NCBI GenBank assembly: GCA_022225965.2
Contig: JAKJXP020000071.1
Span: 182,746-246,745, forward strand
Direction of reading: 5' to 3'
From: Diatrype stigma
Lineage: Eukaryota; Ascomycota; Sordariomycetes; Xylariales; Diatrypaceae
Length of the DNA: 64,000 bases
Part shown: in pieces, positions 45,302 through 56,800 of the stretch
Layout of the letters: every line of letters starts with the position of its first letter
Position numbering within the stretch: the stretch's first letter is position 1
Translations under genes and position numbers: made by a program
The notes under the pieces: generated by a model
What the model saw: the letters and a program-made list of their open reading frames with translations, nothing else
Told to the model about the DNA's origin: nothing
The model's database searches: none

Positions 45302-47239
45302 ATGGAGGCTCCACCAAGTAGCGTCCGCGGGTGGCGGTTTTGGGTATGTTGTCCACCATTGAAATCGCTCCGCAAAAGGCTCAAGCTTATTGTAAGATGC
45401 TAGTCTATCATCATCTCCCTTACCATCGCGAATCTCTTGTCAGCTCTGGACATTTCTGCCATTTCCACGGCCATGCCTTCCATTGTAGAGGAAATCGGAG
45501 CTGATCCAGCATATGTCTGGATAGTCAACGCCTACATGCTTACCACGACTGCGTTCCAGCCACTGTTTGGCCAGATGGCTAATATCTATGGTCGCCGAAT
45601 CTTGACCCTCCTGGCCGTGTTTCTCTTTGCTGCCGGGTCTGCCATCTGTGGTCCAGCGCCCAATCTCGCCACGCTGGTTGTTGGTCGCGCCATCAAGGGC
45701 GTTGGCGGAGGAGGCCTCGTCGCCATGGTCGAGATCATCATTAGCGACCTGCTACCAGTTCGCGAGCGACCGAAGTATTTGTCCATCATATTTATCGCAT
45801 TCACATTCGCTCTTTCTCTCGGACCTCTGATTGGCGGTGCTCTAGCTGAAAAGGTGACGTGGAGATGGGTATTTTATATTAATCTTCCGCTTGCAACTGT
45901 CGCATTCGTCATGTTGGCATTTTCTCTCCGAGTACGCCATGAACGAAGCTCGACGATGGTTGCTCTGAAGCGAATCGATCTAGGAGGAAACCTGATCTTG
46001 ATAGGTTCGTGTATATCGGTCCTACTTGCCCTTACCTGGGGTGGCGTTGAGTATCCCTGGGCCTCTTGGAAAATCCTCCTTCCCCTGATCATTGGTCTCC
46101 TGGGTCTCGGCATGTTCCTCTGGCTACAGTCATCGTCATGGGTGAAGGAACCTACAATGCCACTCAGACTGTTCGTGCAACGCACGACCATAGCATGCTA
46201 TACGTTAGCGTTTTTGCATTATGCACTGATCTACTGGATGTCATATTTTCTTCCTCTGTACTTCCAGGCTGTGTTGGAAGCATCTCCCATAAAATCCGGT
46301 GTTTACCTGCTTCCTACTGTCATTCTACTTATGCCGTTTGCAATTGTAAGTGGAGCTGGCGTCTCGAAACTTGGGCGTTACCGCCCATGGCACTTTGCTT
46401 CTATGGGATTCTATGCTCTCGCCTTCGGACTCTTCACCCGCTTTGACGAGAACACAACCACGGCATACTGGGCAGGAGTTCAGTGTATAGGGGCTGCAGG
46501 AGCCGGCTTCCTTATCACGACAACACTACCAGGGATCCAGGCTGCCCTAGATGAATCGGATACGGCCGTGGCAACTGCCACCTGGGGGTTCGTGCGCTCG
46601 TTCGGTGGCATCTGGGGCGTGGCGATACCGAGTGCTATTTTCAATTCCAACGTTGATAAGCTGCTGGTACGGATAAATAATACGGAAATGCGAAACATGC
46701 TTCGTAACGGCGGCGCCTATAGTCTGGCATCAGGGGCGTTCATGAGCTCGCTGAACTCGGATCCGGAACTCAAGACTCAAGTCAAGAGTGTGTATGTTGA
46801 CAGTCTAAAGTTGTGTTGGCAAGTCGGTCTTAGCTTTGCACTACTGGGGTTCCTCGTTGCTCTGGCTGTCAAGGAAATTCCCATGCGCACTGAGCTGCAG
46901 ACCCAGTTCGGCATGGAAGAGCAGCGCAAGACAGCCAATTCTGAAGAACTCCAGAACCTTGGGCCACCCGACTCGAGGCTACCCAGATCAAGTGAACAGC
47001 GGCTCAGCCGACAAAGGCACAGCGGAGGCATACTCAGTGGCCATCGCACCAGTGAGAATGAAATCGACCTGCCTCAGCTAAGAATGACGGGGTTTGGTCC
47101 TGATTCCGGCGTCCATGCTAGCACGAATACGTCAGCCGCATCGATGCTTGCAGGCGATAGGTGGCCCGATGATTATGACCCCACGGACGCTAGGACAGAT
47201 GGAAATGAGACTGAACAGTCAAACGATAGACCTACTTAG
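45302..47239 (+). CDS. MFS drug:H+ antiporter (DHA2-like, probably 14-TM)
   Basis: A plasma-membrane efflux pump, likely exporting the cluster product or protecting the producer. Exon 1 (45302-45343) encodes the short start MEAPPSSVRGWRFW. Exon 2 (45404-47239) begins SIIISLTIANLLSALDIS, and the total is 625 residues. Visible features are MFS motif A (GQMANIYGRRIL), the motif B-like VVGRAIKGVGGGGLVAMVEII, and the motif C-like LGPLIGGALAEKVTWRWVFYINLP, which together are typical of DHA2 pumps. A long hydrophilic C-terminal tail (from about residue 515) with polar, Arg/Ser-rich sequence is cytosolic. The first exon is easily missed, but the GTATGT donor and CTAG acceptor restore a conserved start. 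Confidence 0.9.
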
Positions 47240-47712
47240 CTAGGTATGCATGTAGTCAGTAAGGATCGTGATTTCACAGAATTTGCTGTACCTGTGTTGT
47301 ATTCGGACTCATTCAGGGGTTGGAACCCGTACCTGATGTCGGCCGCGATCGGCTGACAAAATGCCTATCCCATATACGCCTAGCTTGAGTTTAGCTCGAT
47401 GGCGTAATACAGTATAGCTGCCGGGATGATTAAAGTGATGAATAATTCGGGTGCTGTATTGATGGCGAATCGAGCGAGATAAGCTCAGCTCCAAGCGCTC
47501 CATTACTTACACCATCGTAGTCTACGGTTTCTCCATGTCACCATGAGAAATTATATAGCTATTTTGGCTTCGTATATGTCATTGAGGGTAAAGTGTGATT
47601 GATAGTAGTATTTTGGCCGTTCTTGACTCAATCGTCCATTTGATCGTTACTACAGTCCTATTCAATTGACACAACACACAAAAGGGGGCAGATATATAAC
47701 AGTAGACAGATT
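47240..47712. other. Convergent 3' region between MFS and EthD genes
   Basis: No gene seen. Both neighbours end here. Confidence 0.5.
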
Positions 47713-48209
47713 TCACTCTTCAGCCACTGTGTTCTTGATCTCGCCATCTTCAAAATAGACCGTTTCCCAACCAACATGCAGTTCGCCCTTAGTCGAGTCA
47801 ATGAAGCCTTCCTCTGACTCACGACCCCTCTTCTGGTATTCGGGGTCACCCAGCAAAGCCCTTAGATCGTCGATGTCACGGACGTAATACGTGAGAGTCA
47901 CATCACTACCGCTGATCTTCCATCCGGGCCGCACCATGTCCAGTTGAGGGCCCAATTCATTGCGGAATCTTGGAGGGGTATAAGTCTGGCTTCGTACTTA
48001 GCTAAAACCCCCTCGCCTTGACACTCCCATCTTAAAGTCATATGGAGTGATGTACTTACCGCTGTATAACGCAGCACATTGTGCTTCTTGACCAGGATAA
48101 TCCATTTAGGGGTTAGTTCCTCGTGAAACCATTTCTCGAAGGTTTCGTCTGAGACGCTGGAAAGTTTATAATGATGGACGTCGACCTTGAGGACCTCCTT
48201 GGATGCCAT
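47713..48209 (-). CDS. EthD-domain (dimeric alpha/beta barrel) protein
   Basis: A small ferredoxin-like dimeric alpha/beta-barrel protein. Fungal members serve as dehydratases, cyclases or decarboxylases in polyketide pathways, but many are uncharacterised. Two exons (48060-48209, 47713-47985) give 140 residues. Features are KVDVHHYKLSSVSDETFEKW, the helix HEELTPKWIILVKKHNVLRY, then YTPPRFRNELGPQLDMVRPG and DVTLTYYVRDIDDLRALL. The acceptor CCAG|ACT, in phase 0, is chosen because it gives TYTPPRF, typical of the family. The Met at 48209 is favoured over the upstream in-frame Met at 48263. It is divergent from the trans-ER gene, which suggests shared regulation. Confidence 0.8.
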
Positions 48210-48739
48210 GACTGGTGGGTAAGCCGAAGCTTTATTGGGCTCAGAGAGGATGACTACGTGCACAGGATGGAAGGATTGATAGGATTGATGGGCCTGGAAA
48301 CGAAATTCAAGGAATGCTAGGTTATTATGATCAGCTTCTGTATCTTATTATCTTTGTTCTTGATTGGCAGTATAAAGGAACGAGGATCGGGAGATTCTCG
48401 ATCGTAAAGAAGTCGGTAGGTTTGTTCCTTTGATGCTGTGTCACCACCGATGGGGGCTGAAATGTGCCGAGCGGGGTACCTCGTATGATCAATTGTGTGT
48501 CCAGAGCCTTGCAGGACAGTGTGTTTCCGAACCAACACCAACAGCTTACACCGAACCCCCTGTCCTATTGTGGGATGGCTACTTGGCGGAAGGAATGTTT
48601 AGCTAGGTCAACAGGTTTCGACAATTCATCTAATAGTAATCAAGCGGTTTTGTTCTTGTCCCCTGAATTTATATCCGCATGAGATAAGCCGTATACGGTC
48701 TATATTCGATTCATAATTTGACTGCGATTCCGTAGCAAC
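48210..48739. other. Divergent promoter region (EthD / trans-ER)
   Basis: The two genes read outward from this 530-base region. No gene seen. Co-regulation is plausible. Confidence 0.5.
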
Positions 48740-49846
48740 ATGGAATATCGTAGCGCAGTGGTCGGCTATTCGGCCCGGAAGTATTGTGTTGTTCACAATG
48801 TTGAAGTTCCAGAGCTGACGCCGGGGATGATGCTATGTGAGGTCTCAGCAGTCGCTATCAACCCGGCAGACGCAAAGACGATCGACTATTCACCTGTACC
48901 TGGCGTTGGTGGTTTGGACTTTGCGGGCAAAGTGATCAAAGTGGGCGAAAACGTGGAGAGATTCAAGGCTGGTGATCGAGTTTTCGGTTTTACTTTTGGC
49001 CTCAATGCCATTAACCTGGGAACAGGGGCATTTTCTGATATCGTCCTCGCAACCGCAGACCTCTGCTGTCGAATCCCGCTATCAATGGCCTTCGAGCAAG
49101 CTACAACTCTCGGTCTTTCTCTCGGCACTGCTGGCTACGCCATATATCAGCAGCTGGGTCTTCCAATGCCCGGGTCAACGTTAAATGGATCAAAATATGT
49201 ACTGGTCTCCGGCGGCGCCACCTCCACAGGACAAGTTGCTATTCAGCTTTTAAAATTGTAAGATTTCTGTAATGTCATAATCGAACTGGTTTTAAGACTT
49301 ACACCAATTTTCCATAGGTCGGGTCTCAAGCCGATTGCCACTTGCTCCTCGGGTAGCATGGACATGATCAAGTCGATTGGCGCAGTGGAGACTTTTGACT
49401 ATCGCTCAACCACGTGTGGACGCGAAATCAGGAACTATACCGAAGGTTCACTAGAGCACGTTCTGGATTGTATAACGACCACAGAAACCATGACTATGTG
49501 CTACGATGCGATAGGCGCCAACGGTGGAAAATACACATCGCTGGATCCCCCACCAACTCAAATCAAGTATACACGGCGAGACATAGACGCAGATTGGATC
49601 ACAGCTTTTGCATTATTTGGTCATCCTGTCAAGATGAATGGCGTGTATGGGAGACCATCTCAGCCCAAAAGTCGGCAATTTGCATCCAAGCTTTACGCTC
49701 TAGCTGAAGGCTTCATCCAGCGAGGCTTATTGAAGCCCACATCGTTTCAAATCCGAACTGGTGGTTTGGATGGCGTTCAGGATGGCATCGAAGAAGTACG
49801 AACAGGTCGAATTAAGGGCGGGAAGCTGGTTTATACCTTGGCATAA
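48740..49846 (+). CDS. Trans-acting enoyl reductase, LovC-like (MDR family)
   Basis: A stand-alone NADPH-dependent enoyl reductase of the medium-chain dehydrogenase/reductase family. It serves fungal PKS and PKS-NRPS enzymes whose own ER is dead or missing. Two exons (48740-49257, 49318-49846) give 348 residues. The N-terminal substrate domain has VAINPADAKTIDYSPVPGVGGLDFAGKV. The cofactor domain has [30 protein letters not shown]; the SGGATSTG loop is typical of LovC relatives rather than the usual GxGxxG. It lies just before the PKS-NRPS, which has no ER of its own, and in the same direction. This is the usual partner layout in tenellin, aspyridone and cytochalasan clusters. Confidence 0.9.
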
Positions 49847-50273
49847 CCCAGAATGTCGTGTCACATGTCCCATATATCTGCTGTTACTATGGACGATCCA
49901 GATACAACTCATATTATACCGAGATTATAATACGTTACCTATACTGAAATTGGCTCCCATGCCTTGACTAACATGGCCTTGGTCTTGACTTCTCCCCCCT
50001 ATTTAAAGCGACCCACTTAGTCATGTTGAGGCCCCACCTTAGCTTCACCTCCTTAAAATTGATGATGCTACCTATGAAGCCTCCATTGTTTTCCATTACA
50101 ATCTCCCGTACATACATAACTTAATCAAGTTTTGCTATTGAATACTCAAATGGCTACTATCTATCTAGCCACCAATATTCAATATTCAATAGCTCTACTC
50201 AGATTGCGAACGAACGAGTTATACGTAGCTACGGTAGCATATGGGGTTAGCTCTGTCTGCATCTCTAAGTCAT

Positions 50274-50289
50274 ACCCGGGAACCCGGGT
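50274..50289. promoter_or_regulatory. Inverted repeat ACCCGGG-AA-CCCGGGT, possible regulator binding site
   Basis: Two CCCGGG cores face each other across AA and contain CGG-N4-CCG, the inverted half-site arrangement bound by many Zn2Cys6 dimers. It lies about 555 bases before the PKS-NRPS ATG. Whether the cluster regulator binds it is inference. Confidence 0.4.
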
Positions 50290-50648
50290 TATACTCTCAG
50301 ATAATGTATACCTTCTTCGTCAATACCTAGTCGCAGAGATACTGAGACCAAAAGATCTTACCGAACACATCGGCTTCGTACCAATTCGGCGGCAAGCCGG
50401 TATGTTTCTAGCTCGATAATTAACTTACCGACCCAATCATATATACTGCATAAGAAGTACCTTCCCTTGACGTAATAGTCAGCATGCATGGCTGAGATGT
50501 GTAGCATACCAACAGGTCATGCCTGGGTTCAGCTCTGTAGACCGCTGATCGATCTTGTAAGAACCACCCGACTGGGAAACTATGCATGTACTCCCTATTG
50601 CAAGGTTGAGTGCTGGTCACTAGGACTATGAGAGTGGCCCAGCACTAC

Positions 50649-50658
50649 TATTTATATA
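50649..50658 (+). promoter_or_regulatory. TATA-like element of the PKS-NRPS promoter
   Basis: TATTTATATA lies 186 bases before the ATG at 50844. Position and sequence fit a TATA element, but the match is loose and no start site is known. Confidence 0.3.
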
Positions 50659-50843
50659 CCAGGTAAAGACACAGTATCACTTGGAAGGGGGCCATATGAT
50701 AAGACATGAATTAACGCTGGTTCTGATTTTAGAGCTTGGACGTAGGTAACAGTGCCGCTACCGTACTACATATATTTTCTATTTCCGTTTAGCCGAACAA
50801 CGACACCGAAGACGAGGTAGACTCAGCACATGACACTAGAAAC

Positions 50844-53800
50844 ATGGCCGTGCGCGATGATTGGGTGACTGAGCCGGTTGCCATAACCGGCATCGGTTGC
50901 CGCTTTCCAGGAGGAGCCAGCTCTCCGTCCAAGCTATGGCAAATCTTGCAGAATCCGCCAGACCTTCTGGCTGAAATCCCTTCCACCAAGTTCAATCCAA
51001 ATGGCTTCTATCACGCGGAAGCCAGGCATCATGGGGTACGTACACATCATCGTCTTCTGGTGTTCTGTGGCCCCTATAACCTTTGAAAGACGGGGAATGG
51101 TTGGGCACTAACAATGTCCATATAGACTTCAAACGTGTTGCACTCTTATCTCCTCAAAGAGGATCCAAGGCTTTTCGATCATGAGTTCTTCAATATTCAC
51201 CCGAAGGAGGCCGAATCCATGGATCCGCAACAGCGAATACTGCTTGAAACTGTTTACGAAGCCATAGAGGATGCCGGATACTCGGTGTCTGAGTTACGTG
51301 GATCTTCGACAGCGGTTTTCGTCGGTCAAATGACGGATGACTATTATGACCTCGTCAATCGCGATGTGAAGAGCGCTCCTCAGTACACTGCTACTGGCTG
51401 TAGTCGAGCCATTGTTGCTAACCGTGTGTCCTATTTCTTCGATTGGAGGGGTCCCTCTGTCAACATCGATACCGCCTGTTCATCGAGCCTAGTGGCTCTT
51501 CACATGGCCGTTCAAGCACTCCGGAATAATGAGTGCCAGACCGCCGTGGTTGCTGGGGTGAACCTAATTTTAGGACCCGAAAAGTACATATACGAGTCTC
51601 AGGTATGATTTCTATATCTCGATGTTAGACATACTTTCTGTTTTAACAAACGTGTAGCTTTCTATGCTTTCGCCGACGGGCCGCTCTCGTATGTGGGATT
51701 CAAGCGCAGATGGCTATGCCAGAGGCGAAGGCTTCGCAGCAGTAGTCCTTAAACGGCTTGATCGAGCAATTTCTGATAATGACCACATTGACAGTATCGT
51801 CAGAGAAACAGGAATCAACCAGGACGGCCGCTCCACAGGCCTCACAGTCCCAAGCTCCGGTGCACAGACTAACTTGATCAAGTCAACATATCGCAAGTGC
51901 GGACTTGACTTACAAAAGAAGGAGCATCGATGCCAGTATTTCGAGGCCCATGGCACTGGCACACTTGCCGGGGACCCCAAAGAGGCACAAGCAATAAGGG
52001 ATGCATTTTTCCCCGCAAATGAAAAGAGCTATTACACGGCGAAAGACGAGATTCTATACGTCGGCTCGATCAAGACCGTTATGGGCCACTCAGAAGGTGC
52101 TGCAGGACTTGCGGGCGTGATTAAGGCTTCGCTTGCTGTGCAAAATAGCCAAATTCCACCAAATATGAATTTCACTCAGCTCAATCCCGCCATAAAGCCG
52201 TTTTATGATCACCTTCGTATAGCTACCTCTCAAGCACAACCCTGGTCGACGCTGCCGGAAGGGGTGCCCAGAAGAGCCAGTGTGAATTCGTTCGGCTTCG
52301 GAGGCACCAACGCGCATGCAATAATTGAGAGTTGGGATCCCGAATCATCGCTCTCAATCCCTTCAAGCAGACCCTGGGGCCCTATCGTCCTTTCTGCTCG
52401 CTCAAGTGGAACCCTCAAACGAGCTATGTCAGCATTATCCCACGCGCTCAAGGTCGAGGAGCGGATTGACCTTGGAGACTTAGCATGGACTTTGCAGATT
52501 CGCCGAACTCAGCTTCCCTTTCGAGCTACAGTTTCTGCTACCGACAAAGTGCAATTGATTCAACGCCTTGATGAATCAACTGAAAAAGATTGGAGTCAGA
52601 TCCCCAAAGCCACAAAAGTTACCAAGTCCCATCCAGCTCGCATGTTAGGAGTGTTCACAGGGCAGGGTGCCCAGTGGCCGGCTATGGGGAAGGATCTATA
52701 TGAGTGCTCGTCGGTCTTCAGACAATCTATCCAGACGCTCCAGGAATCTCTGGACAGTCTTCCAGACGCTCCAGAATGGACCCTGGCTGATGAGTTAAAC
52801 GCCCCAGCCACGTCCTCGCGAGTCGGGCTCGCTATCGTTTCTCAGCCCCTCTGTACCGCAATCCAATTAGCCCTCGTCGATCTCCTTAGAGTATCTGGGA
52901 TTTCCTTCAGTGGTGTGGTCGGACATTCTTCAGGGGAAATTGCTGCGGCATATGCAGCGGGTTACCTGAAGGCCTCGGACGCGATACGCATTGCGTATTA
53001 TCGCGGCTTCCACTCCCATCTCGCACAGTCTCCGCATGGTGGCCGAGGTGCAATGATGGCTGTTGGTATGTCAATGAATGATGCCGTGGCATTCTGCGAA
53101 CTCCCCGAGTTCCTGGGAAGAATCAAGGTCGCAGCTTGCAACTCGAAATCCAGCGTTACGCTTTCTGGAGATTCTGACGCCATCAATGAGGCAAAGGAAG
53201 CACTCGAAAACGAGAACGTATTTGCCAGAGTCCTTCAAGTTGATAAGGCGTACCATTCTCACCATATGTACCCTTGTTCAGAACCATATATTGCATCTCT
53301 TCGTCGATGTAAGATTCATGTGCAGAGGACAGGCGTCGAGGGCGACTGCGTCTGGTATTCGAGTGTTCATGGCTCTAACGGTAGAAGTATTCACGATCCT
53401 GATGCCTTTCGCGATACATATTGGGTTGAAAACATGGAAAAGACGGTACTCCTTTCTCAGGCTCTTGAAAGAGCGGTTCAAGAAAGCAAACGTTTTGATC
53501 TTGTTCTCGAGGTTGGCCCACATCCAGCTCTGAGAGGCCCCGTCACAGACGCGTTGAAGACGTTGACAGGTGTCGATCTTCCTTATAGTGGAACGCTCAA
53601 AAGGGGGGAAGATGACATGAACGCTTTCTCGGACGCACTCGGTTTCATCTGGAAGAACCTTGACTCCACCGACCCTCTGCCAAATTTTCAAGCGTTCGCC
53701 GAAGCTTGCGATAGACCACGGCGACCTCGTGTGAGTAAGTCTCTTCCGCGATACCAATGGGATCACAACAAGCCACTTTTCAGGGAATCGCGCGCTTCAA

Positions 53801-56800
53801 AGAAGTGGCGCACACAGAGACAGCCAGACCACGAGCTTCTAGGAACACCAAGAGTGATGGGCGACTATGACGAAGTGCGTTGGCGGAACGTCATGAGAGT
53901 CGATGAGATGGAATGGTTAAGGGGTCATCAATTTCAGAAGCAGGTGCTCTTCCCCGCGGCTGGTTACGTATCCATGGCTATTGAAGCGTCACTTCATATC
54001 GCCCAAGAACAGCCAGTCCGCCTTGTCGAGCTACACGATCTAATGATCCATCGAGCTATCACATTTGGGGATGAATCGAGCGGAGTCGAGGTTACATTCG
54101 TTGTCCGGGCGCTTCGCAAGGACAGCGCTAGCATCACGGTTGAGTATGCTTGTTATAGTGGTGATGTCGACGTCACCTCGAACGAGATAGAGCAGCACAA
54201 CTTCTCTGGGAGTGCAACAATAACAATTGGCATTCCGGATGACATCGTTCTACCAGCCCGTGCCGCTATGAATATGCCTCTTACGAAAGTGGATCTAGAT
54301 CGGTTCTATACGTGGATTAGCAAGGTCGGGCTCGATTACTCCGGTGATTTCCTTATCGAATCTATGGAACGACGCCTAGGTTACTCGAAGGTCACAATGA
54401 AGCGGATCCTCCGTAGCAAATTCCGGATACATCCTGCTACTCTGGATGCCTCCTTCCACGCCATATTTGGTGCATTCTGCTACCCAGGAGACGATCGAAT
54501 GTGGACCACCTACCTTCCTACGAGGATTCGCCGGGTGTCAGTCCCAATGAACCAGTCTTGTGCCATCAGTCACGGGTCAGCTGGATTCGTTGCCGATTGC
54601 TACTTGCAAGAGACCTCATCCAGAAAGATCAGTGCCGATGTAGATATATTTTGCTCTGGTGACAATCAGCCCGAGATACAGATAGAAGATGTCATATGTT
54701 CATCCTTCAAGATACCAAGCCCCGAAGAAGACCGAAAGCTGTTCTCGCATACCATCTGGAGGAAAGACATTTCATCGGGCCTCGAAGGCGACGTGGTCTT
54801 CAGCACTAGCCACGATGATGGTGCTCTTTATGAAGCTCTAGAAAGAAGCTCATACTTCTACCTTCGGCAGCTTCGACGAGAAGTGTCAGATGAAGAAATC
54901 CTCTCCATGGATTGGCACCTTCAATACTCTCTTGACTGGGCCTTCAGCAGGTTGCTGCCAAGGATACAAAAAGGCCAACACCCACGTATCCAGGTAGAAT
55001 GGGAGAGTGACACGCAGGAAATTGTTGATTCTTGGTTGTCCCAGTTCCCTGGGGAGGTCTGCCTTCATCTTATCCACATCATCGGCAAAGCGTATCCTGC
55101 TATTGCCCGGGGCCACGTTCCGGCTTTACAACTCCTGATGGAGAATGGCGCTCTCAATAGGCTATATAAGGAAGGTCTTGGCCAGCAGCAAGCGAACAAT
55201 CAGCTAGGTCAGTTAGTGGGCCAGCTTGCTCATCGTTACCCAAAGATGAGAATCCTGGAGATTGGAGGCGGCACCGGTGGAACAACAGCCACCACATTGA
55301 AGTATACTGGTTTCGCCTTCGAGTCTTACACTTTCACAGACATATCCCCAGGCTTTTTTGAAAAAGCTGCTGAGCAGTTCAGCGGTTTCCAGGATAAGAT
55401 GATATACAAGGTTTTGGACATCGAACGCAGTCCTACAGAGCAAGGATACGAGGAGAACTACTACGACCTTATACTCGCTTCTAACGTACTCCACGCTACC
55501 AAGTCGCTAGAGACAACCATGAGGAATTGCCGAAAGTTGCTCAAACCTGGGGGTCGAATTATCCCGTTAGAGATCACCAGTGAGACATTATGGATCCAGC
55601 TTATCTTCTCTACATTGCCTGGTTGGTGGCTTGGGAAAGACGAAGGACGTATCGATCACCCAACGATCTCTGTGGAAGAGTGGCATGATATTCTTCTTAA
55701 CACCGGCTTTTCAGGTATTGAGAGCTGCTGTCGAGATAACGAGGACGAATCAAGATATACCCTCTCTGTCTTTACAAGTCAAGCGGTGGACCCGACTGTC
55801 AACGTCCTAAGAGACCCTCTTGCCAATGCTCATGGTACCATCCGCATCGAAAACCTTGTCATAGTCAGCGGGAAGGAAATGGCATCGCTTGATGGGGCCA
55901 TGGAAATACAGAGACTCTTGAGCCCATTTGCATCTAATACTGCAGTTGTCACTGGGCTTGAGGAGGATCAGCTACTGAACTTGCAGCTGGGTAGCGCAGT
56001 CATCTGCCTATCTGATCTAGAGGAACCGACCTTCCAGAGGATGACCGCAGAAAAATTCAAAGGAGTACAAAGGATTTTCGATAACGCCAAGCGCATCGTC
56101 TGGGCCACCAAAGGGTGTAGGGTTGATGAGCCATATGCCAACATGATCATCGGTCTTGGCCGATCCGTGATGCAAGAGTCTCCACATATCGGCGTTCAGT
56201 TCGTAGACTTCGACGCGTTAGCCGCGATGCCAAGGTCAGCATCTGTGCTGGTCTCCGAGCTACTTTTGCGGTTGCTATGCCGCGATCTTCCAGAATTTCA
56301 GGATATCCAATGGTCCGACGAGACTGAAATTGCTTTCGTGGATGGCGACCTTTACATCCCTAGGATCCTACCGAGTGGCATTATAAACGATCGCGCAAAT
56401 GCTCCCAGGCGAATTATCCATAGGACCTTACATCCTGGAACTTCTCCCATTGAATTGGTCAGAGATGGGACTGGCCTTGTCTTCGAGGAGGCCAAGCCTC
56501 GCGGCCAGCAGAGCGACGTTGTGCTTCACGAGGTCCATGTCGCTTCATCCTCTATCTTCAAGTTTGAAACAGCCGATGAACAGAAGCTTTGTCTTTGTGT
56601 AGGATCGGCCCTTGAATCAGGACAGAGGGTACTAGTCTTGTCATCAGTGGTAGGCTCCATTATTCAAGTACCGGCTCACCAGACTTTTGAGTTGAGTCAT
56701 GATGATGGGGACAACGATTCTATTCTCAAATGTTGTATGGTATCTTTGGTCTGCGAGAGCTTGGTAGATGGCCTTACGGGTCCCCTTTGGCTCCACGATG

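Larger units (their letters stand above)
49847..50843. other. Promoter region of the PKS-NRPS gene
   Basis: No supported gene. It holds the trans-ER 3' end, an inverted repeat (50274-50289) and a TATA-like element (50649-50658). A 95-codon frame at 50132-50419 has no family features. Confidence 0.55.

Noticed and set aside
50132..50419. 95-codon ORF between the trans-ER and the PKS-NRPS
   Set aside because: No domain, signal peptide or splice support, and it contains the inverted repeat. Probably chance.
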